A DNA stretch of 64,000 nucleotides, taken from NCBI RefSeq assembly GCF_003711205.1, contig NZ_CP031013.1, forward strand, positions 2,894,501 through 2,958,500. The letters run 5' to 3'. Numbering within the stretch: position 1 is the stretch's first letter; every line of letters begins with the position of its first letter. The notes under the pieces are model-generated. The model was not told the origin of the DNA. It saw only the letters and a program-made list of their open reading frames with translations, and made no database searches. Positions 44,375 through 53,929 of this stretch are shown here, in pieces. Source of the DNA: Polaromonas sp. SP1 (GTDB lineage Bacteria > Pseudomonadota > Gammaproteobacteria > Burkholderiales > Burkholderiaceae_C). The translations under genes were made by a program, and so were the position numbers.

Positions 44375-46978
44375 TTACCAGTCTTCCTTCACCGCCAGCA
44401 CCGCATCCTTGCCCGCCGCCGCGCGGCCCGCCAGCCAGGCCGTCACCGTGCCGGCCAGCACCACGGCCGCGCACAACAGGCCCAGGCGCTGCCAGGGCAC
44501 CATCAGGTCCATGGTCCAGTGAAAGCTTTGCGGGTTGACCACATACACCAGCACGGCAGACACGGCCAGCCCCAGCGCCATGCCGGCCAGCGCGCCGATG
44601 AGCGTCCAGGCCGCGCCTTCGCCGGCCACCACGGCGAGGATTTGCCGGCGCGTCAACCCGAGGTGCGCCAGCAGGCCGAACTCTTTGCGGCGCGCCAGCA
44701 TCTGCGCGCTGAAGCTGGCGGCCACGCCGAAAAGTCCGATAGCAATCGCCACGCCTTGCAGCCAGTAAGTCACGGCAAAGCTGCGGTCAAAGATCTTCAG
44801 CGAGGTGGCGCGCAACTGGCTGACGGAGGCCATCTCCAGCAGCGCGCCAGCGCCGGACTGGCGCTCGGCCAGGCCGCGCACGGCTTGCTGCACGTCGCTG
44901 TCGCCCGCGCCAGCGCGCAGCCACAACGCCAGCTCGTTGGCGCGGCGATCGCCGGTCAGGCGCTCAAAGTCGCGCTGGGCCATGGCGATGGCGCCGAACT
45001 GGCGGGCGTAGTCGCGCCAGACACCGGCGACGTAGAACTGCGGCGTTGTTGTTACGGATGATTTTGCTATCAAATCAATAGCTGCTTGCCCAGGCTGTAC
45101 CTGGGCTGGAGGGCTAAAAGACTGTGAAGATTGTGAAAGCGCCTGCGACAGCAGGGGAAAGCCCTGGCCGGGGCGCAGTCCGTACAGGTCCACCATGGGC
45201 TCACTGATATAGATGCCGATCTGCCCCGCCGGCACCTCAAGCGCCTGGCCGACCAGCGGCAGCGCGGTGGCCGGCTCGTCCAGCGGCCGCGCGATCAGCG
45301 TGACGGCGGGCAGCGCCGCATCGAGCAGCAGCGGCGTGGTGCGCAAGGCGCCCACCCGCGCCACGCCGGGCAGGCTGCCCAGCGCCGCGACGAACTCCGG
45401 CGAAAAATACGCCGTGTCGCTGGCCGAGGTGCCCAGCGCCGTGCGCACATACAGGTCGGCCGGCAGCACCACGTCCAGCCAGCGCGTCACCGATTCGCGA
45501 AAGCTGGCGACCATCACCGTCAGCGCCACCGCCAGGCTGAGCGAGGCCACCACGCCGCTGACGGCCACCGCCGCGCTTTCACGCACACGGCGTGCGCGCT
45601 CTACCGCCAACAAGGGCAGCAACCGGTGCGCAACCCAGGGGCTGAGGCGGTCGTAAAGCAGGGCAATCAGCCAAGGCAGCGCGGTGATGCCGCCCACCAG
45701 CAGCAGGCCGACCGACACATACGCGGCCAATGGAACGCCGAACACCGGGGGCGCCAGCGCCAGCAGTGCGCCGGCCGCCACCAGGGTCATGCTGAGCCAG
45801 TGCGTGCGGCCGGTGCCGGTGGCCATGCCCAGGCCTTTGAGGGTTTGCGCCGGCGGCAGTTTTTGCGCGGCACGCGCCGGCCACCAGCCGCCCACACACG
45901 CGGCCAGCACGCCGAGTGCACCGTAGGCCAGCGCGGCCCAGGCGCTCCACTGCAGGCCGGGCGCCACGCCGGTGAAATAGCCGCCACCCAGGTCGCCGCC
46001 CAGCAGCCGCAGCGCCAGCGCAGCCAGGGCGGTGCCCAGCGCAATGCCCAGCGCGCTGCCCACCAGGCCCAGCAACAGCGACTCCATCAGCACCAGCTGC
46101 AGGCGTTCGCGGCCTGTCAGTCCGAGCACGCCCAGCAAGGCAAACTGTTGTGCGCGCTTGGCCACGCTGAGCGACAGCACGGAGAACACCAAAAACGCGC
46201 CGGTAAAAAGCGCCACCAGCGCCAACACCGTCAGGTTGACGCGGTAGGCGCGCGAGAGGTTGCTCACGCGCTCGGCCGCGTCGCCGGGCGCGGCAGCGGT
46301 GATGCCGGGCGCCAGCTGCAGCGACGCGATAAAAGCCTGCGCGTCGGCGCCGGGTTTGAGCTGCACGTCGATGCGGGAGAGGTGGCCGGCCTTGCCGAAC
46401 AGGTCTTGCGCGGCGCCTATGTCCATCACGGCCAGCGGCCCGCCGCCGGCGCCCACGCTGCCCGCTACTTTGACGCGGCGCAGTTCCAGGCCGCTTTGCA
46501 GAGCCAGCGCATCGCCGGTAAAGAGCTGCCGCGCGGCCGGGTTCAAAAACACGCTGCCCGGTGTGAACAGGGCAAAGCGCTCCGCTTGTGAAGACGGTAC
46601 CGGCATCAAAGCCGGCGCAATGGGCGCCACCGCCAGCACATCCACGCCGATGATGCGCAGGGCAAGTCGGCCGGCTTTGGCGTCCACCGCGTAGGTGCTG
46701 ATTTCAAGCACCGGGCTGGCCAGCGCCACTTGCGGGTGGTTGGCCACACGCGTGTACAGGTTTTCGTCAAAGCTGCCTTGCACGGCGCGCAGTTCCAGGT
46801 CGGGCTGGCCGTTCACGGCGCGCACCGCCTGCGAGAACTCACTCAGCGCGGAAGCATTGATGAGCTGCACCGAAAACGCCAGCGCCACACCCAGCGTCAC
46901 GGCCACGGCCGCCGCGGCATTGCGCCACGGGTGGTGCTGCAGCTCGCGCCAGGAAAAGCTTGTGAGCAGGGCACGCAT
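44375..46978 (-). CDS. FtsX-like ABC transporter permease
   Basis: An 867-aa permease with ten helices and two FtsX domains: an N-terminal helix and large periplasmic loop (about residues 20-250), three helices with 'LALVALFTGAFLVFSVLSLS', two central helices, a second N-terminal-like helix at about 470, and a final three-helix block ending 'VTAWLAGRAAAGKDAVLAVKEDW'. Two-part FtsX permeases work with a LolD-type ATPase and an AttH-like partner, and are mechanotransmissive. Part of the second periplasmic loop (about residues 620-640) is encoded by repeat copy 5. The matching ATPase is separated by two other genes. Confidence 0.9.
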   Translation of the reverse strand: MRALLTSFSWRELQHHPWRNAAAAVAVTLGVALAFSVQLINASALSEFSQAVRAVNGQPDLELRAVQGSFDENLYTRVANHPQVALASPVLEISTYAVDAKAGRLALRIIGVDVLAVAPIAPALMPVPSSQAERFALFTPGSVFLNPAARQLFTGDALALQSGLELRRVKVAGSVGAGGGPLAVMDIGAAQDLFGKAGHLSRIDVQLKPGADAQAFIASLQLAPGITAAAPGDAAERVSNLSRAYRVNLTVLALVALFTGAFLVFSVLSLSVAKRAQQFALLGVLGLTGRERLQLVLMESLLLGLVGSALGIALGTALAALALRLLGGDLGGGYFTGVAPGLQWSAWAALAYGALGVLAACVGGWWPARAAQKLPPAQTLKGLGMATGTGRTHWLSMTLVAAGALLALAPPVFGVPLAAYVSVGLLLVGGITALPWLIALLYDRLSPWVAHRLLPLLAVERARRVRESAAVAVSGVVASLSLAVALTVMVASFRESVTRWLDVVLPADLYVRTALGTSASDTAYFSPEFVAALGSLPGVARVGALRTTPLLLDAALPAVTLIARPLDEPATALPLVGQALEVPAGQIGIYISEPMVDLYGLRPGQGFPLLSQALSQSSQSFSPPAQVQPGQAAIDLIAKSSVTTTPQFYVAGVWRDYARQFGAIAMAQRDFERLTGDRRANELALWLRAGAGDSDVQQAVRGLAERQSGAGALLEMASVSQLRATSLKIFDRSFAVTYWLQGVAIAIGLFGVAASFSAQMLARRKEFGLLAHLGLTRRQILAVVAGEGAAWTLIGALAGMALGLAVSAVLVYVVNPQSFHWTMDLMVPWQRLGLLCAAVVLAGTVTAWLAGRAAAGKDAVLAVKEDW
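45066..45119 (+). repeat. GCTAYCAAA element copy 5 (inside FtsX permease gene)
   Basis: The head GCTATCAAATCAATAGC is identical to copy 4. The body has TACCTGGGCTGGAGGGC. It is antisense to the permease gene and read in frame, encoding the stretch around PPAQVQPGQAAIDLIAK in a periplasmic loop. Confidence 0.85.
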
Positions 46979-46996
46979 GGCTGAACGCGTGCCGGC

Positions 46997-48877
46997 TCAG
47001 TCTTTGCGGGGCTGGCGCGTTTTGGCGGGTTTGGCCAGGCCGGGGGGGTTGGCGGCCCACTCGCGCAAGTCCGCATGCAGGCGCTGCAAGACAGGTTCCC
47101 ACTCGTGGAACTGCGACTGGCGTAGCAGGCGCGTGTGCGGGTACCAGGGGCTGTCTTCACGCTCCAGCAGCCAGACCCAGTGCGGGTTCACGTCCAGCGG
47201 CACCCAGCAGGGCTTGCCCAGCGCGCCCGCCAGGTGGGCGGTGGAGGTGCAGACGCTGATGACCAGGTCCAGCTGCGTCATGAAAGCGGCCGAGTCATTG
47301 AAGTCGCCGATCCCGGGCGTCAGGTCAACCAGGGGCAGGCCGGCCGCGCGGGCCTTTTCCACATCGTGCGCCGCGCCGAACTGCAGGTTGTAAAAGCGCA
47401 CGCCCGGCACATCGGCAAAACGGGTGTAGGCTTCAATGCCCACGGCGCGCAGCGCGTTGCGCTGGTGCGTGAGGCTGCCGCTCCAGGCCAGGCCCACGCG
47501 CAGTTGGCGGTCCGGGTGGTCTTCTGCCAGCTGCTTTTTCCAGTGCGCCACCCGCGCCGGTGTGGGTTTGAGGTAGGGCGCCGGCACGGCCAGGTCGTCC
47601 GCACCGAGGCCCAGGTGCAGGGGCAGCGACAGCAAGGGACAGTGGCAGTCAAAGTCGGGGGGCGGCGTTACGTCGTCAATGACGGGCCCGTCCAGTACAC
47701 CCTTGAAGCTGGCGTCCAGCAGCGCCTTCAAAGGCTTGAACGCACTGAGCAGCAGGCGCCCACCCTGCGCATGCACCCGCTCGGCCAGGCGCGGCAGGTA
47801 GCGCACAAACTGCAGGATGTCGCCGGCGCCTTGCTCGGTCCACACCAGCAGCGTCTTGCCCTGCAGCGGCTCACCCTGCCAGCGCGGCCGCGACAGCTCC
47901 TGCCGCTGGTTGCGCAGTTCGGGGGCGCCGTTCCAGCGCGATTCATGCAGGGGCCAGCCTTCGGCAAAATCGCCGCGCAGCAGGCGCTGCATGGCCAGGT
48001 TCCAGCGCGCGCCGGCGTAGTCCGCATCGAGCGCCAGCGCCTGCCTGAAGCAGGCTTCGGCTTCGTCCCACTGCTGGTATTCCTTCAGCAGCAGGCCGAG
48101 GTTGTTGCGGGCGATGGCGTAGTTGGGAAGCTGCGCGCAGGCGATGCGCAACTGCTCCTGCGCGCCGTCGATGTCAAAGCGGTTCTTCAGCAGTACGGCG
48201 AGGTTCACGCGCGCCAGCGCGTTGTCGGGGTGGGCCGCAACCTCCCGCTGGAAAATCGGCAGGGCTTCGTCCTGCCGGCCCGTGTTCATCAGTGCGGCGG
48301 CGTAGTTGTTCAGCAGCAGGGGAAACTTCGGCGCGTGCGCCAGCAGCGCTTCATAAATCGGAATCGCCTCGGCATGGCGCTCAAGCTGCTGCAGGGTGGA
48401 CGCGAGGTAAAGCTGCACGGCCACATCGCCGGGCTGCTGTTCGGCCAGCCGCGCAATCACCGGCAGCGCCTCGGCATACCGTCGGCTGTCATACAGCACC
48501 GCATGCCACTCCTGCAGGCCGTCGATGGCCTGCGGCAGCAGTTCGTGGGCCTGCCTGTAGGCCTGCGCGGCCGCATCGAGGTGCCCGGTGGCCCGTTCAA
48601 GCCGGGCCAGCTCTATCCATGCCGGGAAAAATTTCGGGTTCAGGCGCAGCGCGTGCTCAACCTCCGTGCGGCTCTGTGCAAGCTGCTGCCCCATGCGCGC
48701 CGCCAGCGCTGCAAACACGTGGGCCAGCGCGTCTTTTGGGCGCTGCTGCAGCACGCTGCGCAGTGCGGCCTGCGCCGCCTGGGGCTGGGACTGGTTGAGC
48801 AGGTGCTGCACGGTGGCCAGGTCCGCGGGGATGTGGCTGGGCGTGATTTCCAGGGGAGTCGACGGGGTTTCAGGCAT
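46997..48877 (-). CDS. TPR protein with glycosyltransferase family 9/41-like domain
   Basis: A 626-aa protein. Residues 20-310 are TPR-like units, for example 'ARVNLAVLLKNRFDIDGAQE' and 'AIARNNLGLLLKEYQQWDEA'. The C-terminal 300 residues are a GT-B-like domain, with 'TLLVWTEQGAGDILQFVRY', 'LRVGLAWSGSLTHQRNALRA' and 'MTQLDLVISVCTSTAHLAGA', the donor-binding D(x)V(I/S)V..T..AHLAGA pattern of these proteins. It may glycosylate proteins or surface polymers; the target is not known. The FtsX permease follows 18 bases downstream. Confidence 0.87.
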   Translation of the reverse strand: MPETPSTPLEITPSHIPADLATVQHLLNQSQPQAAQAALRSVLQQRPKDALAHVFAALAARMGQQLAQSRTEVEHALRLNPKFFPAWIELARLERATGHLDAAAQAYRQAHELLPQAIDGLQEWHAVLYDSRRYAEALPVIARLAEQQPGDVAVQLYLASTLQQLERHAEAIPIYEALLAHAPKFPLLLNNYAAALMNTGRQDEALPIFQREVAAHPDNALARVNLAVLLKNRFDIDGAQEQLRIACAQLPNYAIARNNLGLLLKEYQQWDEAEACFRQALALDADYAGARWNLAMQRLLRGDFAEGWPLHESRWNGAPELRNQRQELSRPRWQGEPLQGKTLLVWTEQGAGDILQFVRYLPRLAERVHAQGGRLLLSAFKPLKALLDASFKGVLDGPVIDDVTPPPDFDCHCPLLSLPLHLGLGADDLAVPAPYLKPTPARVAHWKKQLAEDHPDRQLRVGLAWSGSLTHQRNALRAVGIEAYTRFADVPGVRFYNLQFGAAHDVEKARAAGLPLVDLTPGIGDFNDSAAFMTQLDLVISVCTSTAHLAGALGKPCWVPLDVNPHWVWLLEREDSPWYPHTRLLRQSQFHEWEPVLQRLHADLREWAANPPGLAKPAKTRQPRKD

Positions 48878-49009
48878 GGCAAGGGTGACTATAACTGTGC
48901 CCCTCGCGCACCTGCGGGGCGGCGCTGCGGCGCAGGGTGTCGGCTATCATGAATCGCATCCCTGAACCGTTTTTTGAACCGCCCTTATCGAAGAAAGCCT
49001 GAGCCTTCC

Positions 49010-49978
49010 ATGCAACTCCCCACCTATGACGACGTGATTGCCGCAGCCGCCCGGATTGAAGGCCACGCGCACCGCACACCCGTTCTGCAGTCCGCCACCG
49101 CCGATGCCCGGTGGGGTGCGCAGTTCTTCTTCAAATGCGAAAACTTCCAGCGCATGGGCGCCTTCAAGTTTCGCGGCGCCTTCAATGCGTTGTCGAAGTT
49201 CGACGCGGCGCAGCGCAAGGCCGGCGCCATCGCTTTTTCGTCAGGCAACCATGCGCAGGCGGTGGCCCTGTCGGCGCGCATGCTGGGCATGCCCGCAGTG
49301 ATCGTCATGCCGCAGGACGCACCGGCCGCCAAGCTGGCTGCCACACGCGGCTACGGCGCTGAAGTGGTGCTGTACGACCGTTTCACCGAAGACCGCGAGG
49401 CCCTGACAAAAAACCTGGCGACCGAGCGTGGCATGACGCTGATCCCGCCGTATGACCACCCGGACGTGATTGCCGGCCAGGGCACGGCCGCCAAAGAGCT
49501 GCTCGAAGAAACCGGCCCGCTGGACCGCCTCTATATCTGCCTGGGCGGCGGCGGGCTGACCAGCGGCTCGGCGTTGTCCGCGCGGGCGCTGGCGCCGAAG
49601 TGCAAGGTCTACGGCGTCGAGCCCGAAGCAGGCAACGACGGCCTTCAGTCGCTGCGGGCCGGCCGCATCGTGCGCATCGAAACACCCAAAACCATTGCCG
49701 ACGGCGCGCAGACGCAGTACCTGGGCGAGTACACCTTCGGCATCATCCGCCGCGATGTGGACGACATCTTCACCGTGAGCGATGCGCAGTTGGTGGAAGC
49801 CATGCGCTTTTTTGCCGAGCGCATGAAGATGGTGGTCGAGCCGACCGGTTGCCTGGCGTTTGCCGCGGCTTGCACCGCACTGGAAGGCGGCGCGGGCAAG
49901 GGCGAGCGCATCGGTGTGATCGTCAGCGGCGGCAACGTCGACATGGCGCGCTACGCCGAGTTGCTGGCGGGGCGCTGA
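49010..49978 (+). CDS. threonine/serine dehydratase (PLP dependent)
   Basis: A 322-aa fold-type II PLP enzyme. The PLP lysine K53 is in 'MGAFKFRGAFNAL', 'SSGNHAQAVAL' binds the substrate carboxylate, and 'LGGGGLTSG' holds the PLP phosphate. The catabolic threonine dehydratase/serine racemase subgroup is indicated by length (no ACT domain, so it is not the biosynthetic IlvA). It converts threonine to 2-oxobutanoate and ammonia. An upstream frame to 48974 exists but ATG 49010 fits the family. It lies on the plus strand between minus-strand genes and is monocistronic. Confidence 0.9.
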   Translation: MQLPTYDDVIAAAARIEGHAHRTPVLQSATADARWGAQFFFKCENFQRMGAFKFRGAFNALSKFDAAQRKAGAIAFSSGNHAQAVALSARMLGMPAVIVMPQDAPAAKLAATRGYGAEVVLYDRFTEDREALTKNLATERGMTLIPPYDHPDVIAGQGTAAKELLEETGPLDRLYICLGGGGLTSGSALSARALAPKCKVYGVEPEAGNDGLQSLRAGRIVRIETPKTIADGAQTQYLGEYTFGIIRRDVDDIFTVSDAQLVEAMRFFAERMKMVVEPTGCLAFAAACTALEGGAGKGERIGVIVSGGNVDMARYAELLAGR

Positions 49979-49983
49979 AAAAT

Positions 49984-50628
49984 TCAGGCGGTGATGCCGC
50001 TGGCGCTCAGGTGCAGCCTGCGGTCGGCGCGCGCAGCGGCGGCTTCGGAGTGGGTGACCAGCACCAGCGACGCACCTTGCTCGCGCGTCTGCGCAATCAG
50101 CGCGTCCATCACCAGCGCGGCGGTGGCCGGGTCCAGGTTGCCGGTGGGCTCGTCGGCCAGCAGCAGGCTGGGCCTGTGCACCAGCGCCCGCGCAATCGCC
50201 ACGCGCTGCAGTTGCCCGCCGCTGAGCTGCTGCGGCAGGCGCGCGCCCAGGCCGGCCAGGCCTACCGCGCCCAGCATGGCCTGGACCCTGGCATCGTCGG
50301 GCTCGTTGAGCAACAGCAAGGGCAGCGCCACGTTCTGCGCCACATCCAGGTGCGGCAATACATGGAAAGCCTGGAACACAAAACCCACATGGCGGCGGCG
50401 CAGCAGCGCACGTTCATCGTCGCTGAGGGCATCCAGGTCCTGGCCGTTGAGGCGCACAGAGCCTTCATCCCAGCTGTCCAGCCCGGCCATGCAGTTGAGC
50501 AGCGTGGATTTGCCCACACCCGATTCACCGACGATGGCGACGAACTCACCGGGTGCGACATCGAGTGACACACCGGCAAAGACGGGCGTGTCTGCGTAGC
50601 GTTTGGTGAGGTTGCGGACCTGAAGCAT
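49984..50628 (-). CDS. ABC transporter ATP-binding protein, LolD/MacB type
   Basis: A 214-aa ATPase: Walker A GESGVGKST (residues 34-42), signature LSGGQLQRVAIARAL, Walker B LLLADEPTGNLD, H-loop VLVTHSEAAAA. 'PTGNLD' is the hallmark of the MacB/LolD/FtsE group, which pairs with FtsX-like permeases. The nearest such permease on the same strand is at 44375-46978. It starts 9 bases after miaA, as the last gene of the mutL-miaA strand. Confidence 0.92.
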   Translation of the reverse strand: MLQVRNLTKRYADTPVFAGVSLDVAPGEFVAIVGESGVGKSTLLNCMAGLDSWDEGSVRLNGQDLDALSDDERALLRRRHVGFVFQAFHVLPHLDVAQNVALPLLLLNEPDDARVQAMLGAVGLAGLGARLPQQLSGGQLQRVAIARALVHRPSLLLADEPTGNLDPATAALVMDALIAQTREQGASLVLVTHSEAAAARADRRLHLSASGITA

Positions 50629-50637
50629 GAGTGGATG

Positions 50638-51600
50638 CTACCCGCGACTGGCTGGGTGGAGCAGGCGTTCGATGGTTTGCAGCACCTGCGCTACCGGCTC
50701 CTCACTATCACAAGCCACCACCTGCCGCTGCGGCATGGAGCGCAGCCAGGTGATCTGGCGCTTGGCCAACTGGCGTGTGGCGAAGATGCCTTTGTCGCGC
50801 AGCTCGCTCATCGGATAAACGTTATCGAGTGCTTCCCAGGCCTGGCGGTAACCCACGCAGCGCATGGACGGCAGGTCGGGGTTCAGGTCGCCGCGTGCGC
50901 GCAGGGCCTTCACCTCGTCGATAAAGCCCGCCGCCAGCATGGCGTCAAAACGCTGGGCAATGCGTTCGTGCAGCCAGCCCCGGTCTTGCGGTTCAAGGGA
51001 AATAAGGCCTCCAGCCATTGGTGTACCTTGGCTTGTAGCTATCTTTTTAATAGCGCCTTGCTGGTGGAAGAAGGACAGTGGCTGGCCCGAGACACGAAAC
51101 ACTTCCAGTGCACGCGAGATGCGCTGCGAGTCATTGGGTGCCAGCCGCGCGGCTGTCGCCGGGTCCACGCGGGCAAGTTCGGCATGCAGGGCAGGCCAGC
51201 CTTTGGCCGCCGCCTCCTCGGCCAGCGCGGCGCGCACGGCGGGGTCGGCCTTGGGCATGTCGTCCAGCCCGTCAAAGAGGGCCTTGAAGTACAGCATGGT
51301 GCCGCCCACCAGCAGCGGCAGCTTGCCGCGCGCGGTGATCTGGCCGATCAGTTGATGGGTGTCGGCCACAAACTCGGCGGCGCTGTAAGCCTGCAGCGGG
51401 TCGCGGATATTGATCAGGTGGTGCGGCACGGCGGCCAGCTCGTCCGGCGTGGGTTTGGCGGTGCCGATGTCCATGCCGCGGTACACCAGCGCTGAATCGA
51501 CGCTGATGATTTCCACGCCGTACTGCCGTGCGATGGCCATGGCGGCGGCGGTCTTGCCCGAGGCGGTGGGCCCGGCGATGCAGATGTAGGGGACGCTCAC
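50638..51600 (-). CDS. miaA: tRNA dimethylallyltransferase MiaA
   Basis: A 320-aa enzyme adding the dimethylallyl group to A37 of UNN-reading tRNAs. P-loop GPTASGKT (residues 10-17), '[17 protein letters not shown]' (substrate region), 'HHLINIRDP', '[11 protein letters not shown]' and '[20 protein letters not shown]' are conserved; '[11 protein letters not shown]' and '[14 protein letters not shown]' end the protein. An insertion of about 18 residues after '[13 protein letters not shown]' is encoded by repeat copy 6. The order mutL-...-miaA is common in proteobacteria. Confidence 0.95.
   Translation of the reverse strand: MSVPYICIAGPTASGKTAAAMAIARQYGVEIISVDSALVYRGMDIGTAKPTPDELAAVPHHLINIRDPLQAYSAAEFVADTHQLIGQITARGKLPLLVGGTMLYFKALFDGLDDMPKADPAVRAALAEEAAAKGWPALHAELARVDPATAARLAPNDSQRISRALEVFRVSGQPLSFFHQQGAIKKIATSQGTPMAGGLISLEPQDRGWLHERIAQRFDAMLAAGFIDEVKALRARGDLNPDLPSMRCVGYRQAWEALDNVYPMSELRDKGIFATRQLAKRQITWLRSMPQRQVVACDSEEPVAQVLQTIERLLHPASRG
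51000..51054 (-). repeat. GCTAYCAAA element copy 6 (inside miaA)
   Basis: On the minus strand the head is GCTATTAAAAAGATAGC (51038-51054), with a body ending ATGGCTGGAGGCCTTATTTC. It is sense to miaA and encodes the stretch around [20 protein letters not shown]. Confidence 0.85.
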
Positions 51601-51615
51601 GTGCTCACCGGCGGC

Positions 51616-52872
51616 TCAGGGTTTGGCGGCGGCCTCATGGGCAGGCTCGCCGTATTTCTGCACCACCGTCCAGGCCGCCGTGGCGATCAGCACGCTCCAG
51701 AGCCAGATGCCGTGGGTGAGCGGCCGCACCGTGCCGTCCATGTGGGTGCCCAGCCAGCCGCCCATGGCAAAGGCCACCAGCATCATGAAGAAGCCGTTGA
51801 GCGCCGACGCCGCGCCCGCTGCCTGCGGGAAAGGCCCCACGGCGCCGCTTTGCCCGCAGGGCTGGTGCACACCGTGGGCCAGCATGAAGAGGTAGTAGGG
51901 CAGCATGATGGCCCAGACGTTTTGCACGCCGAACAAGGCCAGCACGCCCATGGTGGTGCCGGCCGTCAGACTCAGGCAGGCGGCAATGGCTACCGAGCGC
52001 CGCACGCCGAAGCGCGGCAGCAGGCGACGGCAGATGAAGGTGCCGGCAAGGTAGCAAAAGCACATCGAAAACATCACCAGGCCGTAGCCGGTTTTGCTCA
52101 GGCCCAGCACCTTGATGAAGACGAACGACGACGTCGCCAAAAAGGTGAACAGTCCGCCGTACGACGCCGCCGTCAGGGCCGAGAAGGCCAGGAAGGTGGG
52201 GTTGCGCACGATGTGCAGCCAGGTGCGAAACAGCGTGGCCGGCTGCAGCGCGTTGGGGTTTTTCTGCGCCAGGGATTCTTCAAAGCGCAGGCTGACCAGC
52301 GCCAGCGCGGCCGCGCCGAACACCGCCAGCGCCGCCAGCGCGATGCGCCAGCCGTACAGTTCGGACAGCAGGCCTCCCAGCGGCGCACTGATGCAGGCCA
52401 GCACGCCCAGGCCGCTCAGGCCCTTGGACATGACGCGTGCGCCTTCCAGCGGGTGGTACAGGTCGCGCACGATGGCGCGTGCGCACATCACCACCGCGCC
52501 CATGGCCGCGCCCTGCACGATGCGCCAGACGATGAGCAGGGCCATCGACGGCGCCAGCGTGCTGCCGATGGAGGCGAGCGTGTAGGCCGTGAGGCCCCAC
52601 AGCAGGATGGGGCGGCGCCCGAAGCGGTCGGACAGCGGGCCCCAGATGAGCTGCGAGGAGCCGAAGGCCAGCAGCAGCGCACTGAGCGTGAGCTGGGCCT
52701 GTGACATGGCCGCGCCAAAACCCTCGGTGAGTGCGGGCAGCGCGGGCAGGTAGAGGTCGGTGGTGACGGGCTGTATGCCCAGCAGCATCGACAGGATGAG
52801 CACGATCAGCCCGGTGGACATGCCGGTCGGCGAGGCGGCAGCGGCAGCCGGCGATAGGTGAGGGGAGGGCAT
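51616..52872 (-). CDS. Bcr/CflA-family MFS exporter
   Basis: A 418-aa, 12-helix transporter with the Bcr/CflA pattern: 'TTDLYLPALPALTEGFG' in the first helix, 'IWGPLSDRFGRRPILLWG' (motif A) and 'GAAMGAVVMCARAIVRDLY' in helix 4. It is a drug or metabolite exporter with unknown substrate. It ends 15 bases before miaA and follows the hydrolase gene by 50 bases, so it is probably in one transcript with them. Confidence 0.92.
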   Translation of the reverse strand: MPSPHLSPAAAAASPTGMSTGLIVLILSMLLGIQPVTTDLYLPALPALTEGFGAAMSQAQLTLSALLLAFGSSQLIWGPLSDRFGRRPILLWGLTAYTLASIGSTLAPSMALLIVWRIVQGAAMGAVVMCARAIVRDLYHPLEGARVMSKGLSGLGVLACISAPLGGLLSELYGWRIALAALAVFGAAALALVSLRFEESLAQKNPNALQPATLFRTWLHIVRNPTFLAFSALTAASYGGLFTFLATSSFVFIKVLGLSKTGYGLVMFSMCFCYLAGTFICRRLLPRFGVRRSVAIAACLSLTAGTTMGVLALFGVQNVWAIMLPYYLFMLAHGVHQPCGQSGAVGPFPQAAGAASALNGFFMMLVAFAMGGWLGTHMDGTVRPLTHGIWLWSVLIATAAWTVVQKYGEPAHEAAAKP

Positions 52873-52922
52873 CCGGCTGAGGTTATCAGATTGCCCCAGC
52901 CGGGGCAGCGCGCTCGGGCCGG

Positions 52923-53777
52923 CTACTTCAGCTGAAAGAGCTGGGCCAGCGCCTGCCGGTACTGCGGCTGCCCGACCATGTTGGTGTCGTGGTGCGAGCC
53001 GCCCTCGACCAGCATGAAGAGCTTGGGCTCGGCCGCCGCCTCATAGAGCTTGCGCCCCAGGTCGGGCAGGATGAGCCGGTCTTCGCCGCCGTGCACCACC
53101 AGCAGCGGCGAGCCGATCTTGTCGACCTTGCGCACGGCCTCAAAGCGCTGGGTGATCAGCAGCGACACCGGCATCCAGCCCCATTGCGGCGAACTGCTCA
53201 CCACGTCGGCAATCGAGGTGAAGGTGCCTTCGACGATGGTGCCGCGCTCATCGGCCACTTCGGTGGCCAGGTTGATGGCAATCGGCCCGCCCAGCGAGTG
53301 GCCGAAGATATAACGCGGGCGGTTGGGGTAGGTTTTGGCCAGCCAGTCCCAGGCGGCGCGGGCGTCTTCATAGGCGGATTTTTCGGACGGCAGCTCGTTC
53401 GTGCTTTTGCCGAAGCCGCGGTAGTCAATCGCCAGCACCGAAAAGCCCAGCTCTTGCATGCGGCGCATGCGCGGCGCGGAGCCGGTGACGTTGTAGCGGG
53501 CGCCGTGCAGGTAGAGCAGCACAGGCGCCTGGGCAGTATCGGGTTTGTCGCTGGCCAGCCAGAGGCCGTGCAGGCGCACGGGTTTTTCGGTGGCAGACGA
53601 AGTGAAGTCTATCCATACGTCCTCCATGCCCACGGCCGCCGCGGCGCCGCCGCTCCAGGTCCGGTCGCTGGGCTGGAAGATCCAGGCGCGCTGTTTTTCG
53701 TCGAGGGTGGCGCAGCCGGCCAGCAACGCCAGCGCCGTGCAAAAGGTGATGAAGAAGTGCCAGCGTTTCATGGTCAT
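52923..53777 (-). CDS. alpha/beta hydrolase lipoprotein
   Basis: A 284-aa predicted lipoprotein: signal with LLAGC (Cys about 21), then an alpha/beta hydrolase domain. 'LLYLHGARYNV' is the oxyanion region, 'FGHSLGGPIAI' the nucleophile elbow with the Ser, 'VVHGGEDRLILP' carries the Asp and 'EGGSHHDTN' the His. The fold resembles ABHD13/Bem46-like esterases. It is expected at the inner face of the outer membrane or in the periplasm. The start may be two codons later. Confidence 0.87.
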   Translation of the reverse strand: MTMKRWHFFITFCTALALLAGCATLDEKQRAWIFQPSDRTWSGGAAAAVGMEDVWIDFTSSATEKPVRLHGLWLASDKPDTAQAPVLLYLHGARYNVTGSAPRMRRMQELGFSVLAIDYRGFGKSTNELPSEKSAYEDARAAWDWLAKTYPNRPRYIFGHSLGGPIAINLATEVADERGTIVEGTFTSIADVVSSSPQWGWMPVSLLITQRFEAVRKVDKIGSPLLVVHGGEDRLILPDLGRKLYEAAAEPKLFMLVEGGSHHDTNMVGQPQYRQALAQLFQLK

Positions 53778-53912
53778 GACTGAGTGAATTCGGCTGAAAA
53801 AGTTCTCAGGGGCGGTTTTACGCCGCGCCGCTTGCCCGATCTGTACCAGCTGCGGGCATGCAATTCTTGCGCCTGTACGCCCTCCAGGCCGTATCCGTGC
53901 CGTGAAGTTTTG

Positions 53913-53929
53913 AAAAGCCGGGCGGCTTT
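53913..53929 (-). terminator. hairpin at the end of mutL
   Basis: On the minus strand AAAGCC-GCCC-GGCTTT followed by T-rich bases. The stem overlaps the mutL TAA stop at 53928-53930, so the message can end right after the gene. A 6-bp stem is short; partial termination is likely. Confidence 0.6.
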
